A DNA stretch of 64,000 nucleotides from Nicotiana tabacum (taxonomy: Eukaryota > Streptophyta > Magnoliopsida > Solanales > Solanaceae): contig NC_134095.1 in assembly GCF_000715075.1 (NCBI RefSeq), positions 64,175,990-64,239,989 of the forward strand, read 5' to 3'. Under the pieces are notes generated by a model, which worked only from the letters and a program-made list of their open reading frames with translations, was not told the origin of the DNA and ran no database searches. The translations under genes were made by a program, and so were the position numbers. Positions 57,327 to 64,000 of the stretch are shown in pieces. Position 1 is the stretch's first letter. Each line of letters starts with the position of its first letter.

Positions 57327-59425
57327 CGTACAACTCGGGCCCTCGACCTCATAATCATAATCAGTACAACACTGTTGCGGCGTGCAGACCGATCCCATAA
57401 TAATCCTCATAACACAGGCCATCGACCCTACTTAGTCAGAAATCTCTAAAAGCCACTCGGGCATAGTAAAATGTGATGCTCAGCCCAAAATATCACTTAA
57501 GATGTCAAAATCGAGTAAACATGGCTGAGTTATAAAAATAGTAGAATATAGCATGACTGAGTACAAGTATAAAGTCAAAATAGTGAGGAAATAGTAGTAA
57601 AATTACCCTAAGGGTCCAAAACAGTTGGCACGAGGCCCAGATTTGGCATTCAGCCCAAAACATGAAGATAGCGAACAGTTTTCAATCAAATACGCGGTAA
57701 AACAGTCATTCAGGATGGACTAAGTCACAATCCTCATCGGTGCACGACCCCACGCTTGTCATCTAGCATGTGCGTCACTTCAATATAGCACAACAATGTG
57801 AAATCCCTCAGGACAACATTTACAATCATTACTCACCTCTATCTGGTCTAAACTCTAGCCTAGATGCCTTTGCCTCTCGAATCGGCCTCTAGATTCTCCA
57901 AATCTAACCAAAATCAGTGCAAAACCATCAAAATATGCTAAGGGAACAAAGCCCACTCGAAAGAAATCAAATTACAACACAAATCCCGAAATTGGCCAAA
58001 TCCGACCCCCGGGCCCACATCTCGAAATTCGAAAAAAATTACATCAATAGACTCCTTATTACTTCCCGAGTTCATTCATATCAAAAGCACCAAAATCTAA
58101 CCACAAACGACCCCTCAAATCCTAAATTCTAGGTCTCCAATTATAAGCTCTAGTTCTTCAATATATTGGCTTAAATTCTACAAATTCCATGATTCATTAG
58201 GTAGAAATCACATTAGGATTGAGTATTTACTCCATAAATCATACCTCCAAGTATTCCCCATTGATTGCCTCTTCAATCCCCTTCAAAAAGCTTCAAAATC
58301 GCCCAAAAATGGAGGAACTTAGGCTCAAAATCGCGGAAATGGGTTTTTTAAACATTCTAACCAGCACTTAAAAATCCTTCATTGCGAACGCGGTCAATGT
58401 CTCGCGTTTGCGAAGCAGAACCTAGCGTTGACCACTTTCTCCTTCATCACAATTGCGACTCCCCGTACGTGAATGCGAAAGCTTGACTTCCCCTCTCATC
58501 GTGAATGCGGCTCCCCACCTGCGAACGCGAAGAACAAATCCTCCAGGACCCCATCTGCTCACTTACCTCTACGCGAATGCGGCAAGAACCTCGCGAACGC
58601 GATGACCACGAGCCTCAATCCTTCGCGAAAGAGGGATCACCTTCACGAACGTGAAGGCCAATTTCCCCGCCTCACATCTCAACCCTTAGCGAGCGCGAGG
58701 GTCCACTCGCGAACGCAAAGCACAACTTTCTGCAACATCAACAACAGATTTCTGAACTTTTCTCAACTTGAAATGATCAATTTATCCACCCGAAACTCAC
58801 CTGAAGCCCTCGGGACCTCAACCAAACATGCCAACCTATTCCATAACATCATTCAAAACTTGTTCCAAACTTCGGAACGCTCAAAACAACATCAAAACAC
58901 CAAATTTGCATCGGATTCAAGCCTATGAATTCAAAAATCTTCCAAATTCCGCTTTCGATCAAAAAGTCTATCAAACCACTTCCGAATGACCTGAAATTTT
59001 GCACACATATCCCAAATGACATAACGGACCTACTGCAACTCCCGGAATTCCATTCCTAACCCTATATCACAATCTCATCTACCAACCGGAAAACGCCAAA
59101 ATTCCAATTTCGCCAATTCAAGCCTAAATCTACTCTGTACCTCCAAAACACATTCCGATCACGCTCCTAAGTCCCAAATCACCTCCCGAAGCTATCCGAA
59201 CCATCGAACTCACATCCGAGCCTCTTAACACATAAGTCAACATCCGGTTGACTTTTCCAACTTAAGCCTACTCAAAAGAGACTAAGTGTCTCAAACCTTA
59301 CCAAAGCCTCTCTAAACCCGAGTCAACTAACCCGATAACACAAAATACAGCTGAACAAGGCAATAAGAAGTAGAAATGGGGGAAACGGAGCGGTAACTCA
59401 TGCAACAACCTGCCGGATCATTACA
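57327..59425 (-). repeat. E6 LTR-C (2099 bp, truncated 5' LTR of interior B)
   Basis: Aligned to LTR-A from about 42440 onward, it lacks the first 860 bp or so, the primer-site-proximal end. Its outer end reads CTGCCGGATCATTACA rather than GGCCGGGTGGTTACA as in LTR-A and LTR-B. It carries the CpG-rich block at 58380-58730. Confidence 0.87.
58380..58730 (-). repeat. CpG-rich GCGAACGCGA block in E6 LTR-C
   Basis: Contains ACCTGCGAACGCGAAG, CTCGCGAACGCGATG, AGCGAGCGCGAGG and ACTCGCGAACGCAAAG at the same LTR position as in LTR-A and LTR-B. Confidence 0.82.
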
Positions 59426-59430
59426 ATTGC
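59426..59430. repeat. Possible target-site duplication of E6 array, right (ATTGC)
   Basis: Compare ATTAC at 41572-41576. Confidence 0.5.
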
Positions 59431-59675
59431 CCTGCTCTTTACTTTAGTATAATATTATCTTATAATTGTTGATTAAGCGAAGTTCTGAATAGCTGAGTGA
59501 TCTAGTAGTTGTTAACGAAGCTATATGTTTAATTCAGTGAATATTTTAAAGAGATTAAACGAGGTATATATGAATGTGTATATACTTTGTACATATATAT
59601 GTATGTATAATTTATATATTTGTGTATAACCATGTATACATAGTTATGCATTTTAATAATAGTCAAGAGAGCAGG

Positions 59676-59677
<2 letters not shown>

Positions 59678-59719
<42 letters not shown>
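59678..59719. repeat. (TA)21 microsatellite
   Basis: Forty-two bases of uninterrupted TA, in a wider AT-rich zone. Confidence 0.97.
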
Positions 59720-59722
<3 letters not shown>

Positions 59723-59934
59723 AATATACTTGTATAATTAATGTATATATATGTATAACAGTGTATATAAGGTATTCAATGCTATAAAAAGCAAAAAGTT
59801 ATTAAAAGTACTTCAGTAATAGTTGTGTACAATGTAGAAATACAAAGGAAAAGTTAAAAAGAAAATTAAAGTGATACTGAAAGAGACAACACCTATTATA
59901 AGTAATTTGGCTATTCTAGGTATAAAACTTTATT

Positions 59935-59999
59935 GGGCTATACTCACCAAAACTGTTTGTTTGGGCTATACTCACCAAAACTGTTTGTTTGGGCTATAC
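59935..59999 (+). repeat. 28-bp direct duplication
   Basis: GGGCTATACTCACC...TTTGTTT occurs twice exactly (59935-59962, 59963-59990), followed by the first nine bases of a third copy. Confidence 0.95.
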
Positions 60000-60076
60000 A
60001 TATGTGTAAGTATCCATTTTGCAATCGTTACTTTTATGTTTTTCTTCAACTATCACTATTACACAGTAAATTTCAC

Positions 60077-61450
60077 GGGTGGCCATTTAACTTTGGGTTT
60101 TTTTATCCAAAGTCATAGTTGTTCATATTTGGTACGTAAAAGTCATTCAACTTTGTGTTCATTATCTAAAAGTTATTTTTTTCTTTTATTACACAAAAAT
60201 TATTTTACTATTCTATAGTTATCACAATAATCACTTCGATAATATTTTATAAAACTTTCACCCGAAAAGTGTATTATGCCCTTGATATTGTAAATTCTCT
60301 CATTTATGTAATACCTTTTGTATTAATATCACTCCCTCCGTTCCAGTTTATGTGAACCTATTTCCTTTTTAGTCTGTTCCAAAAAGAATGACCCCCTTCT
60401 AAATTTAAAAATAATTTTGCTTAAACTTTCAATTTTACCCTTAATGAGAAGTTTTTATAACACACAAATATTCTGGGCCCCTTTTGACTTGTTTAAGACC
60501 ACAAATTCGAAAAGTCTTCATTTTTTCTTAAATTTCGTGTCCAGTCAAACACGTTCACATAAATTGGAATGGTGGGGTATATAATATATTTTCACCTAGG
60601 TATTTTATTTATAATTAAATAAATTTATTTCACTTTATTTATGATCTTTATAATATATTCATATATTTAATTTTTTCATGGTACTGAATTTGCTTAATCA
60701 TATCCAAACATGATTTTAAAATATAAAAACGACAAAAAAAATAATTTGAAATAATAAAAGTATATTTGTTTAACAAATGATAGCTTTTTATAGACATCAA
60801 TATTTTTTTTAAAAATTCAAAAATATTTGTGTTTATTTTTACATTTTTTAAAAGCTATATCTATTAATATTATTTTTTAAAAGTGTTAATCTGATGCGTC
60901 AGTGTGCTAAATGTTGGTACTTTGTTGAGTGGATTAATGAATATGGCGTGGCTGATAAATTTGTGAGCTTTGATTTTGTAATTTTTATTAAAGATATTTA
61001 ATTAGGCAAGAACGTTGACTTGAGATTTGTTCAATGTTACGGACAAATTTAATAATGCTACAATATATCTTGAAAATTAATGTTAAAAGAATATTAAGTA
61101 TACAAATATATTATAAAAATAATAAATAAAAGAATATTAAGTTATTTTAATTATAGATAAAATACCTAGGTAAAATATATTATATAGTATATAATATGGA
61201 AGGTATTACATAAATAAGAGGATTTATATAATGTCAAAGGCATAATAGACTTTTAAAGTAGAAGCATTATAAAATTTGGCCAAGGTGACTTTTGTGATAA
61301 TTAGGGTAAAGTAAAATAATTTTTGTGTAACAAAAGAAAAAAAATGACTTTTAAGTAATGAATACAAAGTTGAATAATTTTAACGTAACACAAAAAAAGA
61401 AAAGTGACTTTTGGGTAATGAACACAAAGTTAAATGATCAATGTTTACCC
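60077..61450. mobile_element. Long-inverted-repeat (foldback, Mutator-like) DNA transposon
   Basis: The left arm (from GGGTGGCCATTTAACTTTG) and right arm (ending CAAAGTTAAATGATCAATGT, then TTACCC) are inverted copies over several hundred bases. Subterminal AACTTTGTGTTCATTA...AAAAGT motifs occur twice in each arm. The arms continue across the nested MITE: GTAATACCTT...CACCTAGGTATTTTAT at 60308-60613 pairs with ATAAAATACCTAGGTA...AAGGTATTAC at 61157-61210. No transposase ORF is present. Long arms with internal repeats fit non-autonomous Mutator-like elements. A clear 8-9-bp target duplication could not be set, so the ends are uncertain by a few bases. Confidence 0.7.
60332..60577. mobile_element. 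Stowaway-type MITE nested in the foldback element
   Basis: Left end CTCCCTCCGTTCCAGTTTATG and right end (reversed) CCCCACCATTCCAATTTATG are imperfect terminal inverted repeats of the common plant Stowaway/mariner kind. TA follows on the right; the left TA is altered. The opposite arm of the foldback element lacks this 246-bp block, so its insertion is visible by comparison. No coding capacity. Confidence 0.78.
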
Positions 61451-62440
61451 TTAAAATTGGACAACAATTAAACTTGTAAGTGGTTTTAAGGATATGTGAT
61501 TTCACTTGGCGCAAACTGATAAATATGAGAATTAATGGTAGAAATTAACAGTAAAATAAAGTTGACCAAGGTGATAAATAATTGTGGCCCTCGAGCTAGA
61601 TCGGCCTCGAACAATAGACTATGCTAAAAAGGTATGAACTGAACAGCAGGACTTAAGAGAGCTTGAGAGAAAAATGTAGTATATTTCTTAATTATTCATG
61701 AATATGATAATTACAAAATGATTAGAACCTTCTTTATATAGTAGAGGAATCTTATTTATGGTACAATTCTAACTATAGAAGGAAATTCCATGATTGGCTA
61801 AATGTCCGGTCTTGACTTGATACGTGCGGAGATTTCTGCCACGATCCTTGCCCGATTACGGATATCTCGAGTTTCTGTTATTCGATCTCTCTCGATCTCT
61901 TTCTCTCTTTTGTCTGGATCACGATTGGTCTCAATCTTGATCGACCATTGATCCATGACCTTACCAATCCATCTCCATGCCATGGTCTGATATAACCGAG
62001 GCCAAGCCTTAATCTGCTACCCCGATTTCGGTTAGCCATACAAAATTAGGCAAGCTCAATTTTGACCGTATACAGATAGTCCCCTCGTTTTTTGGAATGC
62101 AATGACAAGAAACGAATTGAGTCTTCGAATTTCCCCTCGGTTTATCATGACGTAAGCATCGTGTCGTAAGCAGCAGAGATAACTGAAACATCTCGTCGGT
62201 ACAATTCTCTAGGTACTTAATGCTTGTCAGTCGATGGTCGGCCACCACTGGCATTGAACCGTCTCCATTAGCCTATAAATGCATCTTTCTTCATCTTTCA
62301 AACTTTTCTTACAAATTCTCTTCCCTCTAATTTCCAAAATCTTTGCCTTCTTCAGAGCTTTATATTTTCGGATATCTGATTTTCCTTGCTTGTTATTCTC
62401 AAAACACCAAAATTTCAATTTCTATTCTCCCGTGCTTACA
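61451..62440 (+). other. Upstream region of E7, LTR or leader-like
   Basis: Non-coding. It has GGCCCTCGAGCTAGATCGGCC and, later, TCGATCTCTCTCG- and CCCCTCGTTTTT-type stretches that I associate with the LTR or leader of gypsy elements bearing the E7 gag. No LTR ends, primer site or second copy are visible, so the label is tentative. Confidence 0.4.
62274..62280 (+). promoter_or_regulatory. Putative TATA box upstream of E7 gene
   Basis: TATAAAT, about 170 bp before the start of the readable E7 coding sequence, followed by a pyrimidine-rich leader. It fits a plant core promoter; function is inferred. Confidence 0.5.
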
Positions 62441-63110
62441 AAAAATGGCCATCTAAAATTGTTCCGCATAAAGGAAACGCTTCGTCGTCTCAGCCGGCCG
62501 GCGAGCAATCGACGGCGAATCCTCCCCTAAAGGACTTTGTTCCTAAAAAGTTAGTCACTGCTACTGATTTTAAGGTGGAGAATACTCCCTTGAAGTCGGG
62601 TCGATGTGAATCGATGTCGAGGTACATATGTGCGATTACAAAAGATCTCCTCGAGAAGGTGAAAGAGGAGTGCAACTGGGTAGGCAAATATGTAGTAGTC
62701 TCTACCCCAAAGGAATCCTATAACAACTTACGTTGAGAGGTATCTGAGTGTCTATACTTACCCCTTCACGATAGGTCCCTTTGGACCCTATCATCGTTGC
62801 CTTTTGCAAGAGGTACGATGTCACTCTAGGCCAAATTCATTCGTCGTTCTAGAGAACGTGATCCTCTTTTGATTTTTTGGAAGCAAGATCGAGGGGCATC
62901 CTTTTAACCTCAATCACCTCATGCGCCTTTATGGCACCTGGCTTTATCCTGAGGGCATGATCAAGCTTTACCACCGAGCCACCAAACCTCCTTTATCGAG
63001 CATAGATGAGACCCAAGAACGTGGTTGGATGGTTCGCTTTATCCGAATAAAGACTTCGGACCTGATTCCTGCCAAGGACATGTCGTTTCCTGAAATATGG
63101 AACATGAAGC

Positions 63111-63193
63111 GTAAGTATTTCTTTGCCTCAAAATATCCATTTTTGTCGTTTTTCTTCTTGTCTCCCTTCCCCATCTGAGCCTTTGTGTTGTAG
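63111..63193 (+). other. E7 intron 1
   Basis: 83 bp, donor GTAAGT, acceptor TTGTGTTGTAG. Removing it joins ATGAAGC to CTGCAGC and keeps the frame (NMK-P-AAV). Confidence 0.65.
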
Positions 63194-63313
63194 CTGCAGC
63201 AGTCATTCTGGAGGTGATCTAGGATCTCGAGCAATGGGTCAAGGGCTTGGTATCACAGAGGTCATACTCCAAGCATACCTAGATGGAAATATTGAAGGGC
63301 CAATGGGAGACCC

Positions 63314-63395
63314 GTAACCATGATAATCTTCTTTCCATAGAATGGTTTTCATTCGGGCTTCGTTATTGGACTTACTCATCTTTTCCTTTTTGTAG
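63314..63395 (+). other. E7 intron 2 (donor uncertain)
   Basis: Acceptor TTTTTGTAG at 63387-63395 is clear. A donor GTAACC at 63314 gives an in-frame join (acc c|gc ctt, R-L-G-K-D). Relatives suggest the older donor was a few codons later (after AACCATG), now mutated from GT to AT. Confidence 0.5.
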
Positions 63396-64000
63396 GCCTT
63401 GGGAAGGATGTATCAATGAGGCCCCCCTTTATTGAAGAAGAGACACTTTCATCATCTGCCCCAAAGCAGGGCAAAGAGAAGAAAAGAAAGGAGGCTCCAA
63501 GTTCTCCAGGCCCGAAAAAGAAAAGGCCGACTAGGAGGCCTCGTAAGCCTAAGGGGGATGTCATTCGTGTAACTCTAGAATCCTTCCAATGGCTAGGGGG
63601 TGAGACCGAAGATGATGATGAAGAAGAGTAAAATTCTGGGCTGGTGACTCGTGTGCGAGCTGGCATAGAGATTTGAGGAACCATTGGGCCGGCAGAAGCC
63701 AAAACTGCTTTACCCCCACCTGATAAGCACGAGTCAGGAAAAGTTGAAGGCGCCTCATATCGAGGTGGAAGAGCTACCGAAGAAGCAGTTGATGCTGGCA
63801 TAGAAACCGGGCTCGAGGCCCCCCAGAACGAAGACGATGCCTTGAAAGACCCACTTGGGGCAATAGAGATCGAGGGTTCTTCTTCGTTCCCTCCAGTTCC
63901 GAATTTGATGATACGTGATGTTCAGGCTGTGGAGACTTGTCACGGGGAGGAGGTCTATGAAGCAGAAGATCTTTTTGGTGGCTATTTTGCTAAATTGGAA

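Larger units (their letters stand above)
41577..59425 (-). mobile_element. E6: minus-strand chromovirus array (LTR-interior-LTR-interior-LTR)
   Basis: Two interiors of one Tekay-type chromovirus family lie head to tail and share a middle LTR. In minus-strand order the parts are LTR-C (59425-57327, truncated), interior B (57326-53575, missing the gag start), composite LTR-B (53574-49644), interior A (49643-44466, with primer site) and LTR-A (44465-41577). The outer flanks ATTGC and ATTAC nearly match, as if the whole array began as one insertion. Such arrays are known products of unequal LTR recombination. Every coding region is broken. Confidence 0.88.
59431..60076. other. AT-rich spacer, no gene recognised
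   Basis: Non-LTR flank of the E6 array. It contains the (TA)21 run and a 28-bp duplication listed separately, and many TATGTATA-like palindromes at 59590-59770. Confidence 0.6.
62449..64000 (+). pseudogene. E7: gypsy 'putative transposase/gag-like' gene with introns, partial
   Basis: Readable from PSKIVPHKGNASSSQPAGEQ (62449) through SRYICAITKDLLEKVKEECN to 62734. A frameshift then leads to LSVYTYPFTIGPFG and, after stops near 62850-62875, KIEGHPFNLNHLMRLYG, then TKPPLSSIDETQERGWMVRF and SFPEIWNMK. An intron with GTAAGT...TTGTAG (63111-63193) follows, then DLEQWVKGL after a stop. A second intron ends at 63395. The last exon has MRPPFIEEE and a basic KKKRPTRRPRKPK run resembling a nuclear localisation signal. 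After a TAA at 63629-63631 the frame stays mostly open to the window edge. It matches the plant domain named 'transposase (putative), gypsy type', carried by Ty3/gypsy gag-like proteins. The gene continues off the window. Confidence 0.75.

Noticed and set aside
59590..59770. AT-rich zone with (TA)21 as a replication origin or matrix-attachment site
   Set aside because: AT richness and a simple repeat alone do not support it, and no other signal is visible.
60077..60085. Nine-base target duplication for the foldback element (TAAATTTCA against TAAAATTGG)
   Set aside because: Too many mismatches to accept. The ends are therefore left approximate.
61798..62418. Minus-strand ORFs upstream of E7
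   Set aside because: Short, without motifs, and overlapping what looks like the promoter and leader of E7.

Overview
This window is plant nuclear DNA made almost entirely of LTR retrotransposons inserted into one another. I see no intact host gene, no rRNA or tRNA gene and no prokaryotic signal. The families (Ty3/gypsy chromoviruses of Tekay/Del type with initiator-Met primer sites, an Ogre/Tat-type giant element, and a gypsy element with a 'putative gypsy-type transposase' gag region) and their LTR motifs are ones I associate with Solanaceae, most likely Nicotiana. The family-level placement is recognition, not a search result.

Layout. (1) E1, an Ogre/Tat-like element on the plus strand (3843-22338, perfect 5-bp target duplication ATGAG), sits inside the gag gene of E2. 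(2) E2, a Tekay/Del-like chromovirus on the plus strand (573-29340, target duplication ATTCT/ATTCC), sits in the non-coding interior of E3. (3) E3, a minus-strand element, is represented by its 5' LTR (33386-36237), its primer site and interior pieces at 1-567, 29346-30042 and 32419-33385. Its other LTR is off the left edge. E3 also carries E4, a solo LTR on the minus strand (30048-32413, perfect duplication CTATC). (4) E3 in turn interrupts E5, a plus-strand element of which only the 3' interior end (36238-37566) and the 3' LTR (37567-40446) are in view. (5) A short non-LTR stretch (40447-41571) holds a broken RNase H-like fragment. (6) E6 (41577-59425) is a minus-strand chromovirus array, LTR-interior-LTR-interior-LTR, with rearranged middle and right LTRs and near-matching flanks ATTAC/ATTGC. 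(7) The right flank has an AT-rich spacer with a (TA)21 run, a long foldback DNA transposon (60077-61450) carrying a nested Stowaway-type MITE, and E7, a broken spliced gag-like gene (62449 to the window end).

All coding regions are decayed by stops, frameshifts and deletions. Many stops are TAG where the family has Gln (CAG) or Trp (TGG), as expected for old methylated DNA. E1 keeps notable architecture: a leader ORF, a spliceable in-frame intron between protease and reverse transcriptase, a G-patch-like segment, two RNase H domains, three hairpin repeats and a 15-copy 29-bp tandem array in its 3' untranslated region.

The most interesting cross-element pattern is a block of CpG-rich GCGAACGCGA- or GCAGGTGCGG-like microrepeats in four distinct LTR families. 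In three of them it lies about 25-40 bp upstream of a TATA-like box.
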